Part shown: in pieces, positions 7,243 to 14,571 of the stretch
How positions within the stretch are numbered: position 1 is the first letter of the stretch
How the letters are laid out: every line of letters begins with the position of its first letter
Source of the DNA: Subdoligranulum sp.
Lineage (GTDB): Bacteria; Bacillota; Clostridia; Oscillospirales; Ruminococcaceae
DNA length: 27,022 bases
Direction: 5' to 3'
NCBI GenBank assembly: GCA_004555405.1
Contig: SFIE01000026.1
Coordinates: 1 to 27,022 of the forward strand
The notes under the pieces: model-generated
Told to the model about the DNA's origin: nothing
The model's database searches: none
Seen by the model: only the letters and a program-made list of their open reading frames with translations
Position numbers and translations under genes: made by a program

Positions 7243-8085
7243 TTACTCTACCTCCTTTTTCAGCAGGTTGCAGGCTGCTTCGCGGGCGTGTGCCTCAAAG
7301 GGCTTATACATGGCGCCACGCTGCATAGCTTCGTCAAAATCCACTTCAAAACCATCAAAATCCGGGCCGTCTACACAGGCAAACCTGGTTTTGCCGCCCA
7401 CGGTCAGCCGGCAGCCGCCGCACATGCCCGTGCCGTCCACCATGATGGGGTTCATGGAAACAATGGTTTTCACATTGTATTTTTTGGTCACGCCCACTAC
7501 GAATTTCATCATCACCAGCGGGCCGATGGTGATCACTTCGTCATACTGGTTGCCAGCGTTGATCAGCTGCTCCAGAGCGCCGGTCACAAGGCCCTTTTCG
7601 CCATAGCTGCCGTCATCGGTCATCAGGCGCAGGGTGTTGCTGCAGGCGGAAAATTCCTCTTCCAGGATCACCAGCTCCTTGCTGCGGAAGCCGATCACAC
7701 TGTGCACCTCGCAGCCCTGCTCGTGCAGAGCCTGTGCAATGGGCAGGGCAATGGCGCAGCCCACGCCGCCGCCAACGATGCACACTTTTTTCAGGCCCTC
7801 CAACTCGGTGGCCTTGCCCAGCGGGCCTACAAAGTCGTGTACGCTCTGGCCAACCGAAAGGCTGTTCAGCTCCATGGTGGTGCCGCCTACGATCTGAAAA
7901 ATAATAGAAACGGTGCCGGCCTCACGGTCATAACCGGCCACGGTAAGGGGAATACGCTCGCTGTCCTCAAAGGGACGAACAATGATAAACTGGCCGGGCT
8001 GTGCCTTTTTGGCAATCAGCGGGGCATGAATGACCATCCTGGTCACGGTGGGGTTGAGCGCCGTTTTTTCGGTGATGGTAAACAT
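7243..8085 (-). CDS. nfnA: NfnA: FAD/[2Fe-2S] small subunit of NfnAB
   Basis: A 280-residue protein of the sulfide dehydrogenase/dihydroorotate dehydrogenase electron-transfer family. The N-terminal half is an FAD-binding barrel ('GQFIIVRPFEDSERIPLTVAGYD'), followed by an NAD-binding fold ('VCIVGGGVGCAIALPIAQAL'). Near the C-terminus 'MCGGCRLTVGGKTRFACVDGP' gives C-x2-C-x11-C for the [2Fe-2S] cluster. Partner of the NfnB gene just downstream. AAAGGAG lies before the ATG. The leader from the predicted promoter is about 290 bases and contains the 172-bp fold-back repeat, which is unusual for a metabolic gene. Confidence 0.88.
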   Translation of the reverse strand: MFTITEKTALNPTVTRMVIHAPLIAKKAQPGQFIIVRPFEDSERIPLTVAGYDREAGTVSIIFQIVGGTTMELNSLSVGQSVHDFVGPLGKATELEGLKKVCIVGGGVGCAIALPIAQALHEQGCEVHSVIGFRSKELVILEEEFSACSNTLRLMTDDGSYGEKGLVTGALEQLINAGNQYDEVITIGPLVMMKFVVGVTKKYNVKTIVSMNPIMVDGTGMCGGCRLTVGGKTRFACVDGPDFDGFEVDFDEAMQRGAMYKPFEAHAREAACNLLKKEVE

Positions 8086-8199
8086 CTTACTATATCTCCT
8101 TTCCTAAAGCGTACCCGAAAAGCCTGTGCCTTTTAACCGGCTTTCGATACACCGCAGGCAGTGCCCTGCCGCATGGACAAAATGCACTGCCATATGAAA

Positions 8200-8371
8200 G
8201 GCAACACCGCACAATTCCCGCCTGACGGCTTAAGCACCGCTCCGGCGGCTGCGGCACAGCATCTGCGTTGCCAAAATGCTCGCCAATACACAAAGTATTG
8301 CCTGCGCTTTTGGCTTAGCATTTGCCGCACCTCGCTCACCGTAACGGCACTTAGAATTATGCGATTTTGCC
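8200..8371. repeat. 172-bp fold-back (MITE-like) element, copy 1
   Basis: One of two copies (other at 9565-9736) that differ at 10 of 172 positions with no length change. The ends are inverted: the left end reads GGCAnnACCGCACAATTC and the reverse of the right end reads GGCAnnnTCGCATAATTC (ACCGCATAATTC in copy 2). Nested inverted segments continue inward (GCGGCA..TGCCGC, GCCAAAA..TTTTGGC, CAATAC..GTATTG), so the whole unit can fold as one long hairpin. No coding capacity for a transposase. It lies between the predicted nfnAB promoter and nfnA. Both copies follow 'GAAA' but no convincing target duplication is visible. Confidence 0.85.
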
Positions 8372-8378
8372 TAAAATA

Positions 8379-8408
8379 ATTATATAATAAATCCATAACG
8401 AATTGCAA
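8379..8408 (-). promoter_or_regulatory. Predicted promoter of nfnAB
   Basis: On the minus strand TTGCAA (8408-8403), an 18-bp spacer and TATAAT (8384-8379). The -10 box lies 7 bp from the end of the repeat element, so transcription would begin at or inside it. The rest of the gap up to 8570 is A/T-rich with no credible gene. Confidence 0.6.
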
Positions 8409-8570
8409 TGAGTCGACAAAAAAATCGGAACAAAACATGAAAATCTGTCCCAACAAATCATAAATCCGCGGAAAGACTTTGTATTATACGCCAAAACCCC
8501 TGAGCAGCGTTTATTTTTGAAATGCCTGCTGCAAAAACGAAAAATTATTTTACGGCCGCCCTCACGCAGG

Positions 8571-8609
8571 AAAAAAGCGGTGCAGCCCACCATCGTGAAG
8601 CTGCACCGC
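8571..8609 (-). terminator. Terminator of nth
   Basis: GCGGTGCAGC (8577-8586) and GCTGCACCGC (8600-8609) form a perfect 10-bp stem followed on the minus strand by TTTTTT (8576-8571). Confidence 0.88.
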
Positions 8610-8662
8610 TGCCGGGGCATATCGGCGGCCTGCAAAAAACGCCCGCACCGGCTGCCCGGCGC

Positions 8663-9331
8663 TCAATCGGCTGATTTTGCAGCGGCCTTTTTGTGTTCGG
8701 TCTGATACTGGCGGCAAATATTGGCCAAACAGCAGCGCTCGCAGTGGGGCGCGGTGCGGGCTGTGCAGACTTCACGCCCGTGGTAGACCAAACGGTGGCA
8801 AAAATCGCTGCCTTCCTCGGGCGGAATGATCTTCCACAGGGCCATTTCCACCTTTTTAGGGTCCTTGCAATCCTCCACCAGCCCAATGCGGTTGCACAGG
8901 CGAATGCAATGGGTGTCGGTTACAATGGCAGGCTTGCCGAACACATCGCCCATGATCAGATTGGCGCTTTTGCGCCCCACGCCGGGCAGGCGCAGAAGGG
9001 CGTTGAAATCATCGGGCACCTTGCCGCCATATTCGTTTTGCAGCATCTTCATGCAGGCGCTGATATCGCGCGCTTTGCTGCGCCCAAGGCCGCAGGGCTT
9101 TACAATGGCCTCAATCTCCTCCACCGGGGCTTCGGCCAGAGCCTGCACCGTGGGATATTTGGCATACAGCCCCTCCACCACCACATTCACGCGCGCATCG
9201 GTGCATTGGGCGGCCAAACGCACCGAAACCAGCAGCTTCCACGCATCGTCATAATCCAGCGTGCAGCCTGCATCGGGATAAGCCTGCTTCAGCAGCGCAA
9301 TGGCCTGCAGTGCGCGTTCTTTTTTGGTCAT
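8663..9331 (-). CDS. nth: Endonuclease III (DNA glycosylase/AP lyase)
   Basis: A 222-residue base-excision repair enzyme that removes oxidised pyrimidines and nicks abasic sites. It has the helix-hairpin-helix 'LPGVGRKSANLI' with the catalytic Lys, and 'IVTDTHCIRLCNRIGL' with the catalytic Asp. The C-terminal [4Fe-4S] loop 'CTARTAPHCERCCLANIC' has C-x7-C where C-x6-C is usual, plus an extra Cys. The ATG at 9331 is preferred over an upstream in-frame GTG (9352) because GAGAGGG lies 7 bases before it. Single-gene unit with its own terminator. Confidence 0.93.
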   Translation of the reverse strand: MTKKERALQAIALLKQAYPDAGCTLDYDDAWKLLVSVRLAAQCTDARVNVVVEGLYAKYPTVQALAEAPVEEIEAIVKPCGLGRSKARDISACMKMLQNEYGGKVPDDFNALLRLPGVGRKSANLIMGDVFGKPAIVTDTHCIRLCNRIGLVEDCKDPKKVEMALWKIIPPEEGSDFCHRLVYHGREVCTARTAPHCERCCLANICRQYQTEHKKAAAKSAD

Positions 9332-9486
9332 GGTGAAACCCTCTCTTTTCACTTTATAATGGATAAAGGCAGCACCGTGCCCGCTGTGCCGGTGCTGAGA
9401 ATCTCTTTAAAGCGATTATAGCATTTCGGAGAAAGAAAAACAAGCAGGAACTATTCTTGATTTAAATACTTTATTAAAATAAAGTC

Positions 9487-9515
9487 TGTACAGAACAGCT
9501 GCGGGCGTTTATAAT
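9487..9515 (+). promoter_or_regulatory. Predicted promoter of glyA
   Basis: TGTACA (9487-9492), a 17-bp spacer and TATAAT (9510-9515). The predicted leader to the glyA ATG is about 260 bases and contains the second fold-back element. The stretch 9332-9486 before it is A/T-rich spacer with the nth upstream region and nothing else recognised. Confidence 0.55.
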
Positions 9516-9564
9516 AAAGCGTATAGAGGAAATTCCAAGGCGATGCCGAAAAAACAAGGCGAAA

Positions 9565-9736
9565 GGCACCACCGCACAATTCCCGCCTTACGGCTTAAGC
9601 ACCGCTCCGGCGGCTGCGGCACGGCATCTGTGTTGCCAAAATGCTCGCCAATACACAAAGTATTGCCTGCGCTTTTGGCTTAGCAGCTGCCGCACCTCGC
9701 TCGCCGTATCGGCACTTAGAATTATGCGGTATTGCC
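9565..9736. repeat. 172-bp fold-back (MITE-like) element, copy 2
   Basis: Direct repeat of 8200-8371 with 10 substitutions. Its terminal pairing (GGCAccACCGC against GCGGTatTGCC) is one base pair better than in copy 1. It lies between the predicted glyA promoter and the glyA start, ending 43 bases before the ATG. Confidence 0.85.
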
Positions 9737-9779
9737 CTAAGGCTTCGGTGTGGCCGCAAGAAAGAGAGGGCTTTGCACT

Positions 9780-11036
9780 ATGTATAAAGAAATGATGGAC
9801 ACCATCGGTCTGGTTGCACAATCTGACCCTGAGGTTGCTGCCGGCATGAGCCGTGAGCTGCACCGCCAGCGCCGCAATATCGAGTTGATCGCCAGTGAAA
9901 ACATCGTAAGCCCCGCCGTAATGGCCGCCATGGGCAGCGTGCTTACCAATAAATATGCCGAGGGTTATCCCGGCCACCGCTATTACGGCGGCTGCCAGTT
10001 TGTGGACGAAGTGGAGCAGCTGGCCATCGACCGTGCCTGTAAGCTGTTTGGTGCAAAATATGCCAATGTGCAGCCGCACAGCGGTGCACAGGCCAATCTG
10101 GCTGTGTATTTTGCCCTGCTGGAGCTGGGAGATACCGTGATGGGCATGGATCTTTCTCAGGGCGGCCATCTCACCCACGGCAGCCCCGCCAACATGAGCG
10201 GCAAAAACTATCATTTCGTTTCCTATGGCGTCAGCGATGCCGATGGCCGCATTGACTATGATGCCCTGGCCAGGCAGGTGGCAAAGGTGCGCCCCAAGCT
10301 GCTGGTGGCCGGTGCTTCGGCCTATCCCCGTGCCATCGATTTTGAAAAGCTGGCATCCATTGCCCACGGCTACGGCGCTATGCTGATGGTGGATATGGCG
10401 CACATTGCCGGTCTGGTGGCGGGCGGTATGCACCAAAACCCCGTGCCCTACGCCGATGTGGTCACCACCACTACCCACAAAACCCTGCGCGGCCCGCGCG
10501 GCGGCCTGATCCTGACCAACAACGAATACCTGATCAAGCGCATCAACTCGGCCATTTTCCCCGGCACACAGGGCGGCCCGCTGGAGCATGTGATCGCAGC
10601 CAAGGCGGTGTGCTTTGGTGAGGCTCTCAAGCCGGAATTCCAAGAGTATGCCCGCAAAATCGTGGAAAACGCACAGGCCATGGCCCAGCAGCTCACCGCA
10701 CGCGGCGTAAAGCTGGTTTCGGGCGGCACCGATAACCATTTGATGCTTGTGGACTTAACGGATGAGGAGATCACCGGCAAGCAGTTGGAGGCCAATCTGG
10801 ATGCCGTACACATCACAGCCAACAAAAACACGGTGCCCGGTGAAAAGCGCAGCCCCTTTGTGACCAGCGGCGTGCGCCTTGGCACCCCGGCGGTGACCAC
10901 GCGCGGCATGGGCCCGGCGGAAATGAAGATCATTGCCGACTGCATTGCCGACTGCATTTTTGATTTTGAGGGCAAAAAGGCCGATATCATTGCCCGCGTG
11001 GATGCCCTGACCGAGCGCTTCCCGCTGTACGAATAA
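9780..11036 (+). CDS. glyA: Serine hydroxymethyltransferase
   Basis: A 418-residue PLP enzyme, normal length, that interconverts serine and glycine while loading tetrahydrofolate with a one-carbon unit. It shows 'RQRRNIELIASENIVSPAV', 'EGYPGHRYYGGCQFVDE', 'NVQPHSGAQANLAVY' and the PLP lysine in 'TTTTHKTLRGPRGG' (Lys 234). The ATG at 9780 is chosen because AGAGAGGG lies 9 bases upstream; an in-frame GTG at 9750 has no such site. It has its own terminator. Together with the ZTP-controlled formate channel it places two one-carbon genes in this window, though they are not in one operon. Confidence 0.96.
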   Translation: MYKEMMDTIGLVAQSDPEVAAGMSRELHRQRRNIELIASENIVSPAVMAAMGSVLTNKYAEGYPGHRYYGGCQFVDEVEQLAIDRACKLFGAKYANVQPHSGAQANLAVYFALLELGDTVMGMDLSQGGHLTHGSPANMSGKNYHFVSYGVSDADGRIDYDALARQVAKVRPKLLVAGASAYPRAIDFEKLASIAHGYGAMLMVDMAHIAGLVAGGMHQNPVPYADVVTTTTHKTLRGPRGGLILTNNEYLIKRINSAIFPGTQGGPLEHVIAAKAVCFGEALKPEFQEYARKIVENAQAMAQQLTARGVKLVSGGTDNHLMLVDLTDEEITGKQLEANLDAVHITANKNTVPGEKRSPFVTSGVRLGTPAVTTRGMGPAEMKIIADCIADCIFDFEGKKADIIARVDALTERFPLYE

Positions 11037-11116
11037 AACCACAAGGCCCGGAAAAGCCAACTCCGCATGGAAAAACGGCTTTGCCCGGAGCCTTACAGGC
11101 AAGATCACCTGCACCG

Positions 11117-11156
11117 AAAAGCGGTTTCCATGCGCCGGTATGGAAACCGCTTTTTG
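11117..11156 (+). terminator. Terminator of glyA
   Basis: AAGCGGTTTCCAT (11119-11131) pairs perfectly with ATGGAAACCGCTT (11140-11152), followed by TTTT. Confidence 0.88.
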
Positions 11157-11192
11157 CCTGGTGCAGCCGCAAAAACGGCTGTGCTTTGCGGC

Positions 11193-11221
11193 TGGACAGA
11201 ATCCCGCAGGGCTGTTATACT
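11193..11221 (+). promoter_or_regulatory. Predicted promoter of rarA
   Basis: TGGACA (11193-11198), a 17-bp spacer and TATACT (11216-11221), about 55 bases before the rarA start. Confidence 0.65.
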
Positions 11222-11282
11222 TTTTTTGAAAAGGCAGCGCCGGAAGGGCGGCAATGCCAAAAACACGAAAGGGGAAACTTTT

Positions 11283-12548
11283 ATGCGTGAACCGTTGGCG
11301 CAGCGCCTGCGCCCCAAAACGCTGGCGCAGGTGTGCGGGCAGCAGCATTTGCTGGGCGAGGGCCGGGTGTTTCGCCGCACCGTGGAAAGCGGCCGCATTC
11401 CCAATATGATCTTTTATGGCCCCAGCGGTGTGGGAAAAACCACTGTGGCGCGCATTATTGCTGAAAACAGCGGAATGCGCCTGCATAAGCTGAACGGCAC
11501 CAGCTGCGGCACCAGCGATATTAAGGCCGTGCTTTCCGATATCGGCACGCTGGGCGCACAAAACGGCATTCTTTTGTATCTGGACGAGATCCAGTATCTT
11601 AACAAAAAGCAGCAGCAAAGCCTGCTGGAATGCATTGAGGCAGGCACGGTAACGCTGATCGCCTCCACCACCGAGAACCCTTACTTTTATATCTATAATG
11701 CGCTGCTCAGCCGGTGCAGCGTGTTTGAATTCAAATCGCTCACGGCAGCGGATATCCGCCAAGGGCTGCAAACGGCGGTGCAGCGCCTGGCAGACGAAGA
11801 AAACACCGAGATCCTGCTGCAGCCGGAGGCGCTGGACTATCTGGCCCAAAGCGCAGGCGGCGATATGCGCAAGGCGCTGGGCAGCCTGGAATTTGCCGCC
11901 ACGGCAGCCATGAGCGATGAAAACCACACGGTCAGTTTGGAAATGGTGCAGCAGGTGGCGCAGCGCACGGCTATGCGCTATGACAAGCTGGGGGATGACC
12001 ATTACGATATCGTTTCGGCCTATCAAAAATCCATGCGCGGGTCAGACCCGGATGCGGCGCTGCACTATCTGGCGCGCCTGTTGGAAGCGGGCGATCTGCC
12101 CAGCGCATGCCGTCGGCTGATGGTGTGCGCCTGCGAGGATGTGGGCCTTGCATGGCCGCAGGTGATCCCCATTGTGAAAGCAGCGGTGGACATTGCCAAC
12201 GCGGTGGGCCTGCCCGAAGCGCGCCTGCCGCTGGCCGATGCCGTGATCCTGGTGGCCACGGCCCCCAAAAGCAACAGCGGCCACGATGCCATCAACGCCG
12301 CTATGGCGGATGTGCAGGCCGGGCGCACCGGGCCGATCCCACGGCAGCTGCAGAACAAGCACTATGACGGCGAGGATGCCGAGGTGAAGGGCCAACATTA
12401 TAAGTATGCCCATAGCTACCCCGGGCATTGGGTGGAGCAGCAGTATCTGCCGGATGCGCTGGTGGGAAAAAAATATTATGAATTTGGCGATAACAAAAAC
12501 GAACAGGCCTTTAAAGCCTATTGGGACCGTATAAAAGGTAAAAAATAA
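11283..12548 (+). CDS. rarA: Replication-associated recombination protein A (RarA/MgsA AAA+ ATPase)
   Basis: A 421-residue clamp-loader-like ATPase acting at stalled replication forks. Walker A 'GPSGVGKT' at residues 46-53, Walker B 'LLYLDEIQ' near 97-104, sensor 1 'IASTTENPYF', arginine finger region 'ALLSRC', and the family C-terminal part 'YDIVSAYQKSMRGSDPDAALHYLARLLEAG' with 'SYPGHWVEQQYLPD'. The frame is open 216 bases upstream, but the ATG at 11283 has AAGGGGAA just before it and begins with the family's usual 'PLAQRLRPKTL'. No strong terminator follows; the next feature is a tRNA promoter. Confidence 0.95.
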   Translation: MREPLAQRLRPKTLAQVCGQQHLLGEGRVFRRTVESGRIPNMIFYGPSGVGKTTVARIIAENSGMRLHKLNGTSCGTSDIKAVLSDIGTLGAQNGILLYLDEIQYLNKKQQQSLLECIEAGTVTLIASTTENPYFYIYNALLSRCSVFEFKSLTAADIRQGLQTAVQRLADEENTEILLQPEALDYLAQSAGGDMRKALGSLEFAATAAMSDENHTVSLEMVQQVAQRTAMRYDKLGDDHYDIVSAYQKSMRGSDPDAALHYLARLLEAGDLPSACRRLMVCACEDVGLAWPQVIPIVKAAVDIANAVGLPEARLPLADAVILVATAPKSNSGHDAINAAMADVQAGRTGPIPRQLQNKHYDGEDAEVKGQHYKYAHSYPGHWVEQQYLPDALVGKKYYEFGDNKNEQAFKAYWDRIKGKK

Positions 12549-12610
12549 TTCGTATTTACGAAAAAAAGAAAAAATGCCTGTGCGCTTGCAGAAAAAAATC
12601 AAAAAAAGTG

Positions 12611-12639
12611 TTGACTTTTGCGCCCAAAGCGAATATAAT
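12611..12639 (+). promoter_or_regulatory. Promoter of tRNA-Pro copy 1
   Basis: TTGACT (12611-12616), a 17-bp spacer and TATAAT (12634-12639). Confidence 0.85.
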
Positions 12640-12685
12640 AACCAATGTCGCCGGAAGCCATGCGAATGGCTGCCAAGGCTGACAT

Positions 12686-12762
12686 CCGGGTGTAGCGCAG
12701 TTTGGTAGCGCGCTTGAATGGGGTTCAAGAGGCCGTGAGTTCGACTCTCGCCACTCGGACCA
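12686..12762 (+). tRNA. tRNA-Pro(GGG), copy 1
   Basis: A complete 77-base cloverleaf. Acceptor CCGGGTG pairs with CACTCGG, D-stem GCGC/GCGC, anticodon stem CTTGA/TCAAG with loop ATGGGGT (anticodon GGG at 12719-12721, G37), T-stem GTGAG/CTCGC with loop TTCGACT, discriminator A and encoded CCA. It reads CCC and CCU codons. Identical to copy 2. Confidence 0.96.
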
Positions 12763-12765
12763 AAA

Positions 12766-12793
12766 GACCAGCTCAACAGGGCTGGTCTTTTTT
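12766..12793 (+). terminator. Terminator of tRNA-Pro copy 1
   Basis: GACCAGC (12766-12772) and GCTGGTC (12781-12787), followed by TTTTTT. The loop differs from copy 2 by one base. Confidence 0.9.
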
Positions 12794-12802
12794 GTTGCAT
12801 TT

Positions 12803-13492
12803 TCATATTTTGGCTCTGCAATAAGAAAATAATTTTGCGGTAAATTTCAAATAACTATTGACTTTTGTAAAAACATGGGTTATACTAAACAAGTTGCTGT
12901 GAGCAAATGCTCGGCAGTAGCTATCCGGGTGTAGCGCAGTTTGGTAGCGCGCTTGAATGGGGTTCAAGAGGCCGTGAGTTCGACTCTCGCCACTCGGACC
13001 AAAAGACCAGCTCAACAGAGCTGGTCTTTTTTGTTGCATACAGCGGTGCGGCCAAGTGTTTTCTTCTCCGCTCAAATTAGTTGTTTTCAATTCAAACCAC
13101 AAATTATCAGTCAACTTATCATCACTATCTCTGAGAACATCACCAGAAATTTTTCCGATATTTCCAGAAACATCTATTGTTTCACCTGTCTGATCATCAA
13201 CACTATTAGAAAGCAAGGTCTCTTTTTCACTTCCATTGATATAAATGGTAGTTGAGTATGTGGTAATATCAGAAAAATTGTCTGACATCACTTTCAAATC
13301 GCCACCATAGCAAATCTCTTCTTTGCCATTCAAAATAATTACACCATTCGACACAGAAATATATTCATTTTCTCCGCTAAATGAATATACCTTTAAGGAC
13401 TGTTCTTCATTGCTTTCGGAGAAATTGTTGCACCCTGCAAGCAGAACCGTACAAGCAAGCAACGATAGCATAACTGCCATTATCTTTTTCAT
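12803..13492 (-). CDS. Small lipoprotein whose frame runs into antisense tRNA
   Basis: A 229-residue frame. The N-terminus 'MKKIMAVMLSLLACTVLLAGC' is a clear lipoprotein signal with lipobox Cys at 21, so the product would be anchored outside the membrane. Residues 22-147 are a Ser/Asp/Gly-rich, polar, probably beta-rich domain that I cannot assign. From about residue 150 the frame translates the antisense of the second tRNA-Pro, its terminator and promoter, so the original 3' end is probably lost and the tail is not native. G+C is far below the neighbours (18 of 60 bases at 13081-13140). The Shine-Dalgarno site is weak. Truncated gene or pseudogene; perhaps acquired DNA. Confidence 0.55.
   Translation of the reverse strand: MKKIMAVMLSLLACTVLLAGCNNFSESNEEQSLKVYSFSGENEYISVSNGVIILNGKEEICYGGDLKVMSDNFSDITTYSTTIYINGSEKETLLSNSVDDQTGETIDVSGNIGKISGDVLRDSDDKLTDNLWFELKTTNLSGEENTWPHRCMQQKRPALLSWSFGPSGESRTHGLLNPIQARYQTALHPDSYCRAFAHSNLFSITHVFTKVNSYLKFTAKLFSYCRAKI
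12858..12886 (+). promoter_or_regulatory. Promoter of tRNA-Pro copy 2
   Basis: TTGACT (12858-12863), a 17-bp spacer and TATACT (12881-12886). The sequence between promoter and tRNA differs from copy 1. Confidence 0.85.
12925..13001 (+). tRNA. tRNA-Pro(GGG), copy 2
   Basis: Identical to the copy 239 bases upstream through all 77 bases, with the same cloverleaf and GGG anticodon (12958-12960). The match begins about two bases before the tRNA and continues through the terminator to about 13039, with one change in the terminator loop. Confidence 0.96.
13005..13032 (+). terminator. Terminator of tRNA-Pro copy 2
   Basis: GACCAGC (13005-13011) and GCTGGTC (13020-13026), followed by TTTTTT. Confidence 0.9.
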
Positions 13493-14064
13493 AATATCAC
13501 CATCCCATCAAATTCCAATTTATTGCATAATTTTACCTTTAAGGTATACCAAAAACTCATGAACGATTCCACCGCAATTTTGGCCTATACAAGAATAGCC
13601 CGAACCGTTTTCTGCCTGGGTTCTCTCGCGGCGATAAGCCAATTCTGCTTTTGCAAATACAAAATACCATTGAATTTATTTTATATTTTGATAAATAAAT
13701 TCAATAGATCACGGCCAATGCGTGCCTTACCTATGTGCGCAGGGGGCAAAGCAGGGCAGGCCCATGGTTTCCTGTTTGAGAAAAATTCAACAGGAAAACG
13801 AAAGATGTGGAAAATAAGGAGATCCATGAGCGTTATAAAATTCCACAAAAATGCAAGATCATGTTGCACAATTTGCCCAAATGAGGTTTGGCATACTTGC
13901 CAGTTGATGAAAAAAATCAAATCAGGTAGAATAATGGCAGAAGTTTTATTTCTCTTAACAATAAATAACCCATCGCATTTTGCATAAAGCAATGTAAGCT
14001 GAACGGTATGGTAAGGATAAGAGGGAAAGAGGATTGCAGGGCAGCACCGCACGGCCAACGCTGT
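13493..14064. other. A/T-rich stretch without a credible gene
   Basis: About 570 bases with mixed composition. A small palindrome TACCTT/AAGGTA (13534-13546) lies just upstream of the lipoprotein gene. A perfect 13-bp inverted repeat sits at 13669-13705. A short G+C-rich island lies at about 13707-13770. The open frames here (for example 13523-13987 on plus) have no family features and mixed composition. It reads as decayed DNA. Confidence 0.6.
13669..13705. repeat. Perfect 13-bp inverted repeat
   Basis: ATTGAATTTATTT (13669-13681) and AAATAAATTCAAT (13693-13705) with an 11-base A/T-rich spacer. It could be an operator, a weak bidirectional terminator, or the relic end of a lost element. Confidence 0.7.
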
Positions 14065-14385
14065 GCGGTGCTGCTGTGCATGCTGCTGCTGGGCGCGTTT
14101 ATGGATTGCGGCGCAGCCATGACCATCATTGTGCCGCTGGTGGCTCCCATGATCATTTCGTATGGAATGAATCCCTGCACCAGCATTGTGGCCATTATCA
14201 TCTGCCAGGCGGTTGGCCTGTGCAGTCCACTGTGCGGCCTGTGCCTGTTTGTGATGGCTCCCATTGCCGAAACCACCATTGGCGAGCTGGGCAAGCATGT
14301 GATCAAGCTCAGCGCACTGCTGGTGGCCTTGTGTCCGGGGGCTTTTGCCTGGGCGACAGTCGGCGCACCCATTCCGGTGGCGTAA
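14065..14385 (+). pseudogene. C-terminal remnant of a TRAP transporter large permease (DctM)
   Basis: The frame from about 14065 encodes roughly 105 residues of very hydrophobic sequence: 'LLLGAFMDCGAAMTIIVPLVAPMI', 'AVGLCSPLCGLCLFVMAPIAETTIGEL' and a final membrane span. This is the pattern of the last quarter of DctM (about 430 residues), the membrane channel of solute-binding-protein-dependent dicarboxylate/sialate-type uptake systems. The N-terminal three quarters and the partner DctP/DctQ genes are absent, no good ribosome site is seen, and the sequence before it is unrelated. A perfect 12-bp inverted repeat (14041-14052 with 14063-14074) lies at the break. G+C is again host-like, so this is probably resident DNA left after a deletion. 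Confidence 0.65.
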
Positions 14386-14412
14386 CCGAAAAACGAGCGA
14401 ATAAAATCATCT

Positions 14413-14448
14413 GCCTGCGGGCCCTTTGCGGGGCCTGCGGGCTTTTTT
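14413..14448 (+). terminator. Strong terminator after the dctM remnant
   Basis: GCCTGCGGGCCC (14413-14424) pairs with GGGCCTGCGGGC (14431-14442) over 12 bp including G-U pairs, followed by TTTTTT. It insulates the glycan operon from upstream transcription. Confidence 0.85.
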
Positions 14449-14466
14449 GCGTTCGGCAGCCCGGGT

Positions 14467-14495
14467 TTGCAATCCGGCGGCAAATAGAGTATAAT
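14467..14495 (+). promoter_or_regulatory. Promoter of the glycan/housekeeping operon
   Basis: TTGCAA (14467-14472), a 17-bp spacer and TATAAT (14490-14495). The predicted start near 14502 leaves no room for a ribosome site before the first in-frame ATG (14509), supporting the start at 14572 for the first gene. Confidence 0.8.
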
Positions 14496-14571
14496 ATACT
14501 TTAATTATATGGTGGGGCGGTGCGGCCTTTTCAAAAACGCCCTGCACAGGAAAAGAGGTTGGCAGCGGATC

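Noticed and set aside
8133..8456. Minus-strand frame sharing 'QKRRQYFVYWRAFW' with a frame near 9640-9730
   Set aside because: The shared peptide is only the translation of the 172-bp repeat; there are no coding signals.
12042..12821. Minus-strand frame containing 'GESRTHGLLNPIQARYQTALHPD'
   Set aside because: It is the antisense of tRNA-Pro copy 1 and of rarA; the same peptide recurs at copy 2 for the same reason.
13523..13987. A 154-residue open frame in the A/T-rich stretch
   Set aside because: No ribosome site, mixed composition, no family-like segments, and it crosses the 13-bp inverted repeat. Chance frame.
12925..14500. Classical tRNA-targeted integration (attL/attR)
   Set aside because: No third partial copy of the tRNA 3' end and no integrase gene were found in the downstream region.
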